From contig NC_090778.1 of NCBI RefSeq assembly GCF_040054535.1, forward strand, positions 12,245,501-12,309,500: a stretch of 64,000 bases of DNA. Direction: 5' to 3'. Both the position numbers and the translations under genes were made by a program. Shown piece by piece: positions 1 through 19,268 of the stretch (positions are counted from its first letter, which is position 1; the number at the start of each line of letters is the position of its first letter). Under the pieces are notes generated by a model, which saw nothing but the letters and a program-made list of their open reading frames with translations, was not told the origin of the DNA and searched no databases. Source of the DNA: Antennarius striatus. Lineage: Eukaryota; Chordata; Actinopteri; Lophiiformes; Antennariidae.

Positions 1-15
1 TTCCTCTTGTCAGAC

Positions 16-504
16 CTGAATGTGAGCAGCTGTCCATTGTTGTGGAGGATGAATGAGGTCGAGCAGGTCGAGCAGTTGTTCAGTGGGCAGCTGTCTTTGA
101 ACCAATGCACCATTGGAACAGGGAAGCCATAGACAGTGCAGCGCATGGAGACATCTGTTCCAATAGCAGCTGTGATGTTGTCCGGGCCGTCAGTGATCTG
201 CAGCCTTTTTGGGACCCCTGCAATGTAGGTACCAATGGTTGAAGCTCTACTGAATAAAACATTAAAATTAGCAAAGTAAAACTGAAGACTGTGAGATGAC
301 TGAGGAATAAGGTGTTTTTCTGAGTGTAGGAATAAGAAACATAAATTCACCTTGCACAGTAAGTTTGGCTGGCTTGCTCCTCTTGCTGGTGTTCAGTAAA
401 GCATTATGTGTGACACAAATATACATTCCATCATCTACTGTTGTTGCATTGAAGAGATGCAAGGTGCCTGAGGTCTTCTTCTCGTCACCACCTCCGTACG
501 CTCC
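16..504 (-). CDS. Partial multi-Ig-domain protein, exons at left edge
   Basis: Two exons read on the minus strand. Exon 504-351 (acceptor TTTAG, donor GTGAAT) begins in phase 0, ends in phase 1, and encodes the second half of an Ig domain with the typical DDGMYICVTHN (D-x-G-x-Y-x-C) F-strand motif. Exon 217-16 (acceptor TTGCAG, phase 1 in, phase 2 out if the GTCTGA donor is used) starts the next Ig domain: MRCTVYGFP gives the B-strand Cys and VHWFKD the C-strand Trp. It also has a Cys-rich patch, CPLNNCSTC. Two exons per Ig domain is the style of ROBO/DCC-type and other I-set cell-surface or matrix proteins, but I cannot assign a family. Upstream exons lie at 2290-2139 and possibly 7596-7480. 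The gene continues left of the window. No Ig-gene identity is claimed. Confidence 0.75.
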
Positions 505-2138
505 CTAAACAGGAACAATAATAATATTTTTTGTTCGTATATGTACAAAAACAAGTAATTTTCTGCTTGATTTCATTAATAACAGTTCAGAACTTGTACA
601 GTTTATCATAACATTGGCCTCTCTCACACAGAACAGCCAACCTGGCTCGAGGAAACACTTCAACACCACATATTCAGTTTGATTAATTCCTCAAATAATT
701 ATTGTAGTGATAGTAATATCAAGCGGGAAAGCAAGTTAGGATGTAGAGAAAAAATTAGCATCTTCTGGTTAAAACTGGCTTCCTAGCATTAAGAGATGAA
801 AGACAGTGAAATTCTGTAACATGTGTCATTGTAAAACTAGGCAATTGGATCTGATCTGTAAGACAACTAGATATGAGCTGGATGAATTCGCCTACGATGG
901 GATCATAGTCGGTAATATTTTTTATCTGGATCTCAGAAAAAGTTCAAAAATGTCTTGAAAAAAGTGCTTTGGAAAGAAAATTAACAATATGTGAAAATAT
1001 TTCACCATCAGACAATTCAATAATTCTTCTGAATGGATGCTTAGGTATGTTAAGCAATATTTAAAAATTTCATTGTTCATTTGTTTCACACATTTCTCCT
1101 GTAGTGAGCATGCCAACGCAGCAGGTGGCAGTGTCGTTAATACGACAGAGTAAATTCATGGTCGCAGTTCATCAAATCTACAGTGGAGGCATGTCAGTAC
1201 ATGTCAACACATCAGTAGAGATGGTTTTTGGCCACAAAAAAAAAAACTTTTGTTGTGTAAATGAAGGCCAAAGTACAAAAGTTTACTGTTTCATTATCAA
1301 ACCGTTGCCATGATCATGCTGGGAGCACTGGGATGCCTCATCTAGCCCTGCTCTGACAATACGGGACCTTCCTGCAGATGCGGTACTGGAGCAACTACCT
1401 TGAAGTGGAGCAGAAGCTCTTTGATGGAACCTGTGTTCTGCAAGATTTTACTTAGAAATGTGTGGTGCAGTTCTTCGAAAACGCATTGGAGGATGAGATT
1501 CTCCATCTTCCCCACCCTCCCTTCATCACGAAGGTGACATCAGTGGGAGGATGAGAAGGAGAGATTTCTTGGCATATCAAAGCCAGAACAGGTGAACCAG
1601 CTTCTCAGCAAGTGTTGTTCTTTAAACCTGAACTGGACAACACCAGAAAAGCCCTCAGACCCACAATGTGGGTTACCTGCGGCATCATATCAGGATTTGG
1701 TGGTCCTGCCTGATCATAAAGATACTGACGTAATTAAGGTCTTTGCTGGGTGGATGTTTTCACCACACAAGCTACTGAGTTCATCATCATAGAAATGCTT
1801 CATAATATAAAGCAAATGTTTGTGTCTTCCTGCACCTCCTGATTTGTAATGGAGGTATTTGAGTCAACTTTAAATTCTCTGGGTTCTATCCAATTGTTGA
1901 TAAGAATAAATCAGAAGTTTTACTGGCACATAGAGTTGTACAGGTGGCTGTTCCATGACTCAGATAACAAGTTCTGCCTGAATGCCTGCGGCAACCCTTC
2001 ATTTGAGAGCTATTGCAACATTTACTGAAGCGTGAGTCATGCTCTCCTGACTTATTTGTAAGGAAATAAGTTGTGTTTTTCCACTCAAACATGTTCCCAT
2101 AAGGAGGTGGTGTTTAGATCAGCTATACTAATGCTCAC
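505..2138 (-). other. Intron of the Ig-domain gene
   Basis: Non-coding between the two Ig exons. The stretch around 1320-1795 on the plus strand reads for short runs like decayed coding sequence, with frame breaks and stops, but matches nothing I recognise. I see nothing else in this interval. Confidence 0.5.
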
Positions 2139-2290
2139 CTGAAACTGCCTTGCTGTTGTGACCAGTGCTCCATCTTTAAGCCAGGTGATGCTTGCAGGAG
2201 GTGAACTTTCCCCTGACACACACTGGAAGAAAACTTCCTCACCTTCTCTCACCATCTGGTCCTGGGGATTGAAGAAAACATCCTCCAAAC
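2139..2290 (-). CDS. Ig-domain exon (first half of an I-set domain)
   Basis: Minus-strand exon of 152 nt with acceptor CTTCCAG and donor GTGAGC; phase 1 in, phase 0 out. It encodes LEDVFFNPQDQMVREGEE followed by VFFQC and ITWLKDG, which are the A/B strand with the conserved Cys and the C-strand Trp of an I-set Ig domain. It joins in frame to exon 504-351, which supplies the second Cys, so the two exons form one complete Ig domain. Length, phases and motif all agree, so this is a real exon. The family of the protein is unknown. Confidence 0.78.
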
Positions 2291-2847
2291 CTGGAAGAAA
2301 ATTGTTGTATCTCATTGTACAAATATGTTTGCTTTAATCCCACTAAAGCTCAACATTTCTCGTTTATGTTTCTACCCTACTATATATTACGGAAAATGTT
2401 TTCCATTTCACTACAGTTACAGTCAAAATAGCTAAAGTTACTCTTTGTGATATTGATTTCACATCAAAAGCTACACAAACAACCTCTTAAAAAGGATTTG
2501 TTGCTGTATTAAAGGCACCACCCTCCCTAACAGCTGTTCTTAATCATGTTTCAGGTTGGTAATAAATATGCTTGGAGTTGCATGACATCACCATGTTCAC
2601 CAAGTTCTTACGTGAATGATAAGGTTTGGAAAATCAGTAACAATACACCTATTTGGAGAACATGCAAAGAACCTCCCAAAATAAAGCATGTAATACGACT
2701 TGTTAGATTAATTGGGAAAAAAAATCACTTGAAGATATAGCATCCTGCAAGACCTTGAAGAAATCTTAATTTTATCACTGACCAATTTGCATTTCAATTC
2801 TTGAAACATACATGGTTTTGATATTTCAATAAAATAACAAAACAGTA

Positions 2848-3015
2848 CACACACCTACGAGCAATTTGAGACCGTTCAATTTGCCTGAAGCGCATGCTTT
2901 TGGAGGTGGGAGGAAGAGAACTCATACAAACATAGGGAGAACATGCAAACTCCGCACAGAGCGGGACGTGAAAAGGGAACCGCCACTGTGCTGCCCAGTT
3001 CAGGCAAATTGGCCA
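2848..3015 (-). repeat. tRNA-headed SINE (family A), partial copy
   Basis: Minus-strand remnant with the block 'gggagaacatgcaaactcc' and 'gcatgcttttggaggtggg', which recur in the copies at 40315, 49432 and 56146. The tRNA-like head is degraded here. Identified by similarity among copies within this window. Confidence 0.7.
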
Positions 3016-3065
3016 GTCTCAAATTGTGTGCATGTGTGTTTGTCTGTCTATGTATGACTCCACGG

Positions 3066-3153
3066 TGAATGAATGAATGAATGAATGAATGAATGAATGA
3101 ATGAATGAATGAATGAATGAATGAATGAATGAATGAATGAATGAATGAATGAA
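3066..3153 (+). repeat. (GAAT)n microsatellite
   Basis: Uninterrupted tetranucleotide run of about 22 units immediately after the SINE remnant, probably grown from its tail. Confidence 0.95.
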
Positions 3154-3645
3154 CAGTACATTAATGCCATTTAAAGTATTATTCATTTTACATTCTTAAG
3201 GTATCTGAGTACTTTCTCCATAGCAGGCCATCAAAACTTAGGAATTATCTCACTGGAGATCATTATGGATGCATTCAGTAGATTTCATATTGATCCTTTA
3301 GATGAACTCACCAAGCTGTAATGAAACTGCCAAGCTGGACAGGATGAGTAAAAAGAGATGGGAAGTCATCTGTCTTAGCAGCCAGATGGAGACACAAATA
3401 CGTATCCTACTGCAGTGTTCCTTGGAAAGCCAAACACTGAGGAAATGGCCAAACAACTTCATCCATGGTGTCTGCAAAGACAGTGTTTTATCATAAATTA
3501 GCTGTTAGTTACTCAACTTAATCTGCTGCGTCATACTGACACAGTATGCCATTAACAGGCAATTACCTATAAGTCATTGGGAACATGTCCAAACCAATGT
3601 AGAAAAGTGTTTAAAAAATCACACTAAAGCATTTCTGCACACTGG

Positions 3646-4033
<388 letters not shown>

Positions 4034-5423
4034 TACCCAGTGTCCACACCATTACATTGTTCCATTGAGAATTGAACACAGATCACTGCATTCTGAGTCC
4101 AGAGGGGTGGACATTTACCTTCTGAACAGTGAATGTGGACATTCCGCATTCGCCGTGGAACCATATCATGATGACACACTAGATTGTTAAAATATTAAAA
4201 ATCATAAGTACAGTAAACTGATTATTTTGGTGTGAATAAATAAATAATTTAAATAACAACAAAATAAATAATCAACAAAACCAAGCTTAAGCTATTTCAA
4301 TGTGTTTGGGTGTATTTTTAGGTAATATTAGTGCTCTGATGTGAGCAGAGGATGAAATGTAAAAATGTTTCAGAGACATTCTTCAGTGAAATTATTTAAT
4401 CTGACTTAATCTCCCATTAACACTCGCCACACCATCATAATATATCAAACTATTTTGTGCGCTGCCACTATTTCAGAGGGAACAGCACTGAATGTGATGT
4501 TTGGGTAGATTTACTTTTGATCAGTTAATAACAAATGTATTCAGCAGATTGAATGTCTCTCGGTCTCCCTGTGTTTCTGTCTCTCTTACTATCAAAGCAG
4601 GCAAAGCAAAATGGAAAAATGGTCTAACCACTTTATAGAGCTTGCAGTATGGCCCTTCATTAAATGAAAGTGACATGAAAAGAGGTTGCAGAGCTTTGTA
4701 CTGTGAAGATCAGTTATTGGCCCCTCTGTAAGAAAAGCTACCTGTCTGATCACATCGGCTTTCATGATTGTAAGCATGGCCATGCAAGAGGTGGCCCTTC
4801 ATTTCCTGAATATATATCATATATTTTGTATGTATTTTGTATGTACTGTACATAGCTGAAATTTCATGAGTAAAGTAGGGATATTGGCCAAATCATGCGA
4901 AAGTCACATGTTTTGTGCAGTGTGTTCTGCCATTTATTTTATAAAAAGTAATGACACAGGTCTTTTTTTAAAATTCACTGTATTTAACTTTAGATCTTTT
5001 TCAACATTTCTATAAAGTTATCTATGAAAATGCAAATTAATTTGAGTTCCATACATCATTATCCTTGAAAACATATTACAGGGAAGACAATAAACAGCAG
5101 GTGACAATTTAATTCAGATTCATTCAATTGGATTTCAGGAGACAAAATAAATGTAATAAAATAAATACATTAAAAAAGATACTGTGAAACTCTACAGGTA
5201 TATTTTAATCAATAAATAGTCATTTAGACATCAGCATATTAATAATCATTTTTGTACTAATTTAACTGCCTGATTTTCTCCACAAGATGGTGATTAGTTT
5301 TACTTTCAAAGTGCTAAGAGCTTGTGGGTGAGTGTTTGTGTGACTCATAAGGCACACAAATGAGTCTGTACAGTATTCAGCATGTAATAGAATGCAACGT
5401 CGGCCTACACACTCACTTGTTAT

Positions 5424-6470
5424 TTGTCTCAGCTGAGATCATCAGCTGAGAAACACTATTATATGTGCTTATCACATCTGCTCTTCTTTGACTTTTCGGG
5501 CACCTTTAACACCATCCAGCCCCGGCTCCTGCAGGATAAACTGACATCCATGGCTGTGGACCCCTACCTCGTGAGCTGGATCACGGACTACCTAACAGAC
5601 AGACCCCAGTACGTCCGTATGGGGGACTGTTTGTCTTCTATGGTGACCAGCAGCATGGGGGCGCCACAGGGGACCGTCCTCTCCCCCATTCTCTTCACCC
5701 TCTACACATCGGACTTCAAGCACAACTCAGATACATGCCACATACAGAAGTACTCCGATGACACTGCGATTGTGGCATGTATCCGGGAGGGTGATGAGGG
5801 GGCGTACAGGGCATTGGTGGCTGACTTCGTGGAGTGGTGCCAACAGAACCAGCTCCAGCTCAACGTCTCCAAGACAAAGGAGATGGTGCTGGATTTCCGG
5901 CGGGCACCTCCCTCTCCACAACCAGTGATCATCGAGGGCAGTGAGGTGGAGGTGGTAGAAAACTATAAGTACCTGGGACTGCAGCTAGACAGCAGACTGG
6001 ACTGGTCACTCAACTCGAACTGTGTGTACAAGAAGGGGCAGAGCAGGATGTACTTCCTGAGGAGGCTGGCCTCCTTCAACATCTGTCCTAAGCTCCTTTT
6101 CATGTTCTATCAGTCCGTAGTCTCCAGTGTGCTGTCATACACCATTGTGTGTTGGGGTGGTGGGGCCAGGAAAAGAGATATGGACCATCTTAACAGACTC
6201 ATCCGCAGACCGGGCTCAGTGGTCGGTCTGAGCCTGGACTCTGTGGAGACAGTTCTGGAGAGCAGGACCATGTCTAAAGTTAAGGCTATCATGAACAACA
6301 CCAGCCACCCCCTACACACCACCTTCTCCCAGCAGAGAAGCACCTTCAGCAGCAGACTGCTGTCACACAGCGCCTCCACAGAGAGGCTGAGGTCCTCCTT
6401 CGTGCCCCGTGCCATCAGGGGGTACAATGACTCTCTCAGGAGGAGTGGGGGGGGGTCAGCAAGCGGTTGA
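5424..6470 (+). mobile_element. 5'-truncated L2-like LINE, reverse transcriptase fragment
   Basis: An open frame of about 348 codons covers the C-terminal part of a non-LTR retrotransposon reverse transcriptase and the following region. Visible RT blocks are FFDFSGTFN (block A, catalytic Asp), GAPQGTVLSP (block B) and YSDDTAIV (block C, at 5751-5762), then LQLNVSKTKEMVLDF, YKYLG and QSRMYFLRRL, a pattern I associate with fish L2/CR1-group elements. The N-terminal endonuclease is absent, consistent with 5' truncation. There is no internal stop before the TGA at 6468-6470, so the copy is fairly recent. It is followed by an AT-rich 3' part and a large tetranucleotide tract. The exact clade needs a database comparison. 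Confidence 0.85.
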
Positions 6471-6667
6471 ATGGATTTTATTTAATTTTATACTGTTTAT
6501 ATTTTTTATTTTATATTGTTTATATTTTAGTTGTAGTTTAGTGTATGCCCTGTCAATGCTACATGTATCTGTTAGTGTAGTGTATGTCTTGTGGTATGTC
6601 CTGTGATGTCAGTGTTTCTTTTTCTCCTGGTGTTTATCAAGTATTGACCTTTAATAACTGTTCATCT

Positions 6668-6890
<223 letters not shown>

Positions 6891-7479
6891 TGATGCATTT
6901 CACTGCCTAATAAGTTTGGTTATTAGTTACTTGCCAGACTCAGACTAATACAGATAATATTCATCAAATAAGTATTAATTATTTTAGTTAATTATTTTGT
7001 ATTTTCATTTTCATTTTAGTGCTTTAACTAACAACGGCATCACTGGTGTTGTTACTCAAAAAAGTATAGATTACCAATTTGTATTTGGTTATTTTACACT
7101 GTTATTAGGTTTATTTGGTAGACTGCATTGATTAAAATTTAACTAATTAGGTATTTCATTAGCTGTGCGCCTTATCTGGTAATAAATGAATGGAGGACAG
7201 TTTTTTTAACTAGCAGTATTCAGTCCAGTTTACCTCTGATTCAGTGCATGGAACAAAATTATAAATTTAATACTGTTCTCTATTGTATGGTGAACCAATA
7301 ATACACAGTGTACTCAAGAAGATGAAGGTTGAATTATCATACAAATTAACAAAGTACACTAAATTCAATGGTTAGTAGACATACAAGTAAAGTACACATC
7401 AGAAATCTAAAGCCAACTTCAAGACATGAATGATGCAGCAGATTTGTGTCTGTTAATGTATTAAAGAACAGATACTTAC

Positions 7480-7596
7480 TCCACATTTTTCCAAAGGCTT
7501 TCTTTTGTGTACTTTTGAAATCAATCCATTTGTCTTCTCCACAGCTTCTGCAGAACCTCTGATCTCCTGATGCATTCAACCTCCAGCTGAAGAGAA
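7480..7596 (-). CDS. Possible upstream exon of the Ig-domain gene
   Basis: Minus-strand block of 117 nt bounded by acceptor CTTCCAG and donor GTAAGT, phase 1 in and phase 1 out, which joins in frame to exon 2290-2139. The single frame that stays open reads LFSWRLNASGDQRFC, RSCGEDKWIDFKS and so on, with two Cys and no stop. I recognise no domain. The splice sites and matching phases support a real exon, but 38 codons can stay open by chance. It is preceded on the minus strand by a (CT)n/(CA)n tract. Confidence 0.35.
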
Positions 7597-7628
7597 CTGG
7601 AAGCAGACAGCTGTTAGTTTGTGACAGA

Positions 7629-7630
<2 letters not shown>

Positions 7631-7719
<89 letters not shown>

Positions 7720-7762
7720 ACATACAAACACACAAACATACACACACACACATAAACACACA
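7631..7762 (+). repeat. (CT)n followed by CA-rich microsatellite
   Basis: About 40 CT units to 7710, then CACA/AAACA-type sequence. The long Arg-Glu open frame on the other strand is an artefact of this tract. Confidence 0.95.
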
Positions 7763-9291
7763 CGCATCACATAGTGTACTCGGATTAATTCAAATAATTT
7801 AATCTTATGAATAAATCTTACCTGATCATTCAATTATTATATCTTCAAAATAAAACTAGTAAATATTGTAAATTTATTCAAGTGCTTGTAATTCAGTAAT
7901 ACGGATAATGTAACACATTTCAAATGACCTTTTCTGTCTGATGAACCACAGTTAATTTATTCAATCTATTCAGTCATGACCCTATCACTCAACATGACAC
8001 AGAAACATTTTCAACTCACATAAAGAAGTTTTTTCATTAATTCATTCATTCTTTCTAACCACTTCATCCACTGGCGCGGGTTGCAGGAACCTGGGGCCTA
8101 TCCCGAAGACCAAAATCTGTTTGGTGTTACGACTGACGATGGATAGTTGGTCACCTTGTTTCTCATAGAAGTTAGCTGAACTTCTTCTTGCAGACAATAA
8201 CCCACAATGGAGGTCAGCTGAGGAGAGAGCCCCACTGACTGAGACCAAGTTAAAATGGTTGTAGTTCGAAACTTCTTTACTGCCCCACCTCGCTGAAGGA
8301 GCAAAATGTGTGACTCTGAGATAAAAGATGAACCACGCAAAAATTCTAACCTTCTCACCTCACCACATCAGAAAAACATCCAATATTACGAGTATTATTA
8401 TACAGACAGTGAACAAAGTAAAAACTATGATTGCTAAATGTCAACATGTTAGCATTGTCAGTTCGAGAATTTTAGCAGACTCAAAATTTAGCTCAATCTG
8501 TTACTGCGTCATATTACAAAACCAAGTCTTTATTTTTCCTCATTATTTATGTGTATATTATTTCTAGCCATAAAGTTTCCTGTTTTATAAACGGGGATAC
8601 GGGCATGTAAAAGACTCTCATTAACATGTATGGTTACAGCTAACATACTGTAGTCTTACAACACATTCACTCAGGACAGATGAAGGACTTGCAAATGTAA
8701 ATTGACCAGATATTCTGCATAAACAAATGCAAATTAAAGAACAAATGCGCCGATTTATAATCTATGCAATAAGGGTCATTTTGATTAAGCAGACAAAGAC
8801 TGCTCTAGCAGGCGAAATGCAACAGTGCTGGATTCAGAACACGATCAAACATAAATCAGGCAGGCATAAATTAGAGCACAGCGTAATATTAATACTAAAA
8901 AATGTTTTAATGATTAAGAACCATACATGCAGTGACAGTTATTTTTTGATTCTTTGAGGAATAGTCTCATCTTTGGTCTTATCTAGCAGACCGTCTTCTC
9001 AATGGCTTTGTTTAAGCTGTTTTATGTGCATTATGTCACTGTTCACTTATTTGATTAATAAAATCACATGTCTGTTATATCATTTTCATAGTTTTCATGA
9101 AAGAAGATTCTGACAATATAAGTCATAGTTTTGTTGTTGAAACATTTTAAATAATTTGAAACGCAATAACTTTTTTATTAGTTTCAAGAAAATTTTAAAC
9201 ACTGTAAAATAGTGCCCAGCAAATCATAAGCAAAAATACAACAAGAAGAAAATATTGCGTATTTTTTATTGTTCCCTCCGAGGACACTGAC

Positions 9292-9427
<136 letters not shown>

Positions 9428-10009
9428 AGCTATTAGAATGGATGGCATCACCTTCAACTATAAGTAAGTTTCAGAAATATAGTAAAAAATCACTGAGACC
9501 ACAAGTGTAAATTAATGAAATACAATGGATGCCTAGAAAATGTTATTATTATCCTTATTAAATAAATGTTACAGAAAATACAAAAACAAATTACAGTAAT
9601 TTGTTGATTAGCAAGTAATTCTTATGAATACATATGGAGGTGGCTTAAAAACAGGTTTAATAATACTATTAAATCGAGCGTTAGATTAAGTGATCACACT
9701 TTCTACTGAGGTGACAATATTAAAAAAAACAACAAAGGAAACTCAAATCACATCAGTTCAGTGAAATTCCTCATTAGGCTTTGGCTATGACTTACAGACA
9801 GTGGAACAGAGCTGTAAAGGAACATAAGGGGATGGAGGAGATTTGTTCAGAAAATATTTTGAATGCAATGAAGTAGAAAAGCAAAATACAAACCAATAGT
9901 TTACAAATTTGCTTAAGTATTGAATATATAATTACATTTAGGAGCACAAACAATCTGCGGGCTCTCCAATGAAATATAATGAAATGAGAGGTGATGTTTC
10001 AGAGGTGAA

Positions 10010-10561
10010 TCACAACAGTAGTAGCTGAATCACAGAGATGAAGGATGAGAGAAGGAGGAAGACCGGAGTGATGAGGATGGGACAAGCAGCTCCATGGAGC
10101 TCGGGTAAACAGACAGCCTGCTTTAACATTCGGTGAGTGTCAGCGCTAATGCCTGCAAACAGTAAGACAAACGCTAATAAACAGAAACACCATTTGTATC
10201 ACAATGTCAGACTTTAGTTAAGGACCTTACCATGTTGGGACCATTCCATCCAGGTGTGCAGAAACCCACTGTCATGTTTCCCCCCAGAAACTGTGTTCAT
10301 GGTAAGCAAACAACTGTTCAGGACTTTTATATTATTTCATGTCTAATGACAGACAAAGTGACTGCTTTTACCTTTGGAGTGCTCTGTAAGCAGTTGCTTC
10401 AAGTCCCTGAGAGCCCGAGTGAGGTTCTCCAGTTGCTGTTGCAGATGGAGGTTTTCCTCCTTCAGAGTGTGGATGGTGTCCTGGAGCTCGTAGGCTGAGC
10501 CACGGGGTGACAACAAAGAGGTCAGCCACAAAATTGTGGTTACTCGGAGGACTTGTAACAT
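10010..10561 (-). CDS. Unrecognised secreted/membrane leucine-zipper protein, 130 aa
   Basis: Three minus-strand exons: 10561-10372, 10290-10231 and 10152-10010 (stop TGA at 10012-10010). Junction phases (1, 1) agree and all sites are GT-AG. The product starts MLQVLRVTTILWLTSLL, a signal peptide with likely cleavage after GSA (residue 23). Residues 25-58 form a coiled coil with Leu at 26, 33, 40, 47 and 54, a perfect five-heptad leucine zipper containing an NLT glycosylation sequon (46-48). Then comes a polar linker with TWMEWS, two Cys (about 99 and 108), and a C-terminal hydrophobic stretch from about 109 (PILITPVFLLLSSFISV) running to the stop, typical of a GPI-anchor signal or a tail anchor. 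It lies about 1 kb head-to-head with pmpca. I recognise no family. Because every junction is phase 1, the first two exons could also splice to the Ig exons at 7596 or 2290, making the third exon an alternative end. Confidence 0.6.
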
Positions 10562-11592
10562 TGTAGTAGTAAATGGGGAAGTACAAAAAATTATAAATTG
10601 GTCCAATCTCCTGCTGGCAAATATCCAGTGTAATCCATCCACAGCTCAAGTGTGTTTGAAACTCAAGCAGAAAGTAATGTTATTAGAGAGAGACTTTATT
10701 TGTGTGTCAACATTGATTCAGCAATAAGTAGGTAAAGGCTCTCAGCCGGCGAACCACTCTAAAGGATCGATTGTCCTGTTTTGAATTTGAGTCTAGAAGA
10801 GAGACAAACACTGATCATCTGAGTGTGTGCTGCTTTAAACTACTGGGAAGATCTGACTTTGCCAGATTAACTTTAATGTTTTCAATACCATATGTTTTAT
10901 TTTACCATCATGGTTGTTGTTTGTCCCTTTGTAATGGTAGTACTTACCATCTGACTCCATAGAGAGTTTGTAGCTTAGGACCAGTATGGACCACAGTCAA
11001 TGAAATGTTAAAAATGACGTATTATGTGACTACTTGTAATGAAAAAAAGAAGTAATATATCACTTATAATCTATAATTTTATGTGAGATATTATTACTTA
11101 AAAATTAATTTCATTCACCTCTATTATCATGATAACATTTCTTTTGATGTATACCAGGGGAAAGCAGCCCAGGATTAATTTACCATAATGTCCAATGTCC
11201 TTGATCCAAAAAACATAAAGACTAAAAAGTAAAATTATTAAATTTAATTAAATACTAACGGTAAACTTAAGTTGTATGGCAGCACTTCGTGGCAACACCA
11301 TTTTAACCCTTTAAATCCTAATCTATCATATTTCATATAGTTATCCTTTGAGACATCTACATCATGTCTTTTTTTCCCCCTGAAAAATCTGATGTATAGA
11401 ATCAGAGACATGCATCTACATCCTGCATGTGAAAGAATTCTGGATTTTGCAAAAAATATACAAATTAAAACTTGTGGAAAAAATGGACAATTTTGTCAGA
11501 AGGTTTTATGTCATGTTATGTTATTAAAATGGGGAGGCAAATATTTCGTGATCATTAACATCCGGGTCACATCTGGTCACAGTGGATCCAAG
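10562..11592. other. Head-to-head spacer upstream of pmpca
   Basis: Separates the minus-strand leucine-zipper gene from plus-strand pmpca and should carry both promoters. No TATA box is obvious close to pmpca. I see no coding sequence or named repeat. Confidence 0.5.
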
Positions 11593-17918
<6,326 letters not shown>

Positions 17919-19268
17919 ACCCTCATGGCCATCAATCCGTCTTCCCTGACAAACACCACTGTAAATAAACCAACTGCAGGATTACAATATTGTTCCCTCC
18001 CACCATAGAACAGTTCATGCTGGGGTGGAACAATCATACATATTCCTGACTGAAGAGTGTTTTTTTAAACAAAATCGCATTTTACTCAAGTGTCCATAGT
18101 CGGACTTTAGCTGTAGTGTTTGTATTTATCATCTGTGGACATGAAACCGTATGACTGACATTTCAGCACAGGAGCGCTTAAATAGTTTAACTTTGAGAAA
18201 CATATTTATTTGCGTTCCTGGAGATTGGGACGATCAGTACTGCTCAGTTATGTGTGGCTCCTATCTTCTAAAGATGACAGTTATCCTAACGGATGTCTTC
18301 TGTGGTCAATTGAACTTCAGGGTTTACAGTCACCGAATATAACTAACGGTTTAATTAACACCCAAATATAGATGTGGCTTCTGACTAGTGAATTGTTAAA
18401 TTGTGCATTGACTGGTAAATAAATGTGACTACAGTACATAAATTTTATGGGTCTTGCATCACACTAATGAACAAAATCTAGCCAACAAACATGTTTTACT
18501 GTTTATTACATATGAAAATAACACACAGGCACTTATTGAGCAGACGGCTCATTAATGTAGTACACAGTACATATACAGTTAAAGATTAAATTCACTTTGT
18601 TGATCCCTCAGTGGGGAAATTATCCACATTCAGTTAATACATATGAGAATACACAGCAGTGAGATGAAAGCTAAGGCTTTTAGTTAGTGACACAACGGGT
18701 CATTTGGCCTAATGAAAGGAGGGACGTTAAAGTGAATAAAAGCTTTATCTGTTTCATTGTAAGTTGATGTAACAAATTAAATTCCACACTGAGTGATATC
18801 AACTCCTCAGGATGGATCTCAGCTCTGGTCAAAGTCTAAATGCAAATCATGTTCTCAACTGTATTAAAAGTGGTACCTAATTGTACAACAAAATTGCTTT
18901 CGTGTATGGTAAACTTTTTGATGACACATTTAAAAAGATATCTGAACACTGACGTAGTGTCTAGAAAAAAGTATATGGCTGCATTTACACACATTTGAAG
19001 ATCAGACCAGTTTATAGTGGAGTGTGACTACAGAGTTAGCCACAGTGGTGCTCCCCCACCCCTCCATCTAATTGGTGTTTGATGAGAGGATGAATAAATA
19101 ACAGCCCCACCCACCGACCCGTACTTCTGACCTCAAAAATCCTGCACTCAAATACAACCAAAAGCAAGTCATTAGGACTAAACTGGTTTCCTTTTTAGTC
19201 CACTTCTCCCATCCTGGTTGTGAATTCAAGTTCTGGCATAATCAGGTCTGGTGACTTATTACCAGGTT
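17919..19268. other. Convergent 3' region of pmpca and inpp5e
   Basis: Probable 3' UTRs of both genes. pmpca has polyadenylation signals at 17964-17969 and 18418-18423 (AATAAA). inpp5e has a minus-strand AATAAA at 18507-18502. A minus-strand LINE 3'-end remnant (gttgatccctcagtgggg) lies near 18597. Confidence 0.6.
18418..18507. terminator. Facing polyadenylation signals of pmpca (+) and inpp5e (-)
   Basis: AATAAA on plus at 18418-18423 and on minus at 18507-18502, 78 bp apart. If both are used the two transcripts end almost abutting or slightly overlapping. Usage is inferred. Confidence 0.45.
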
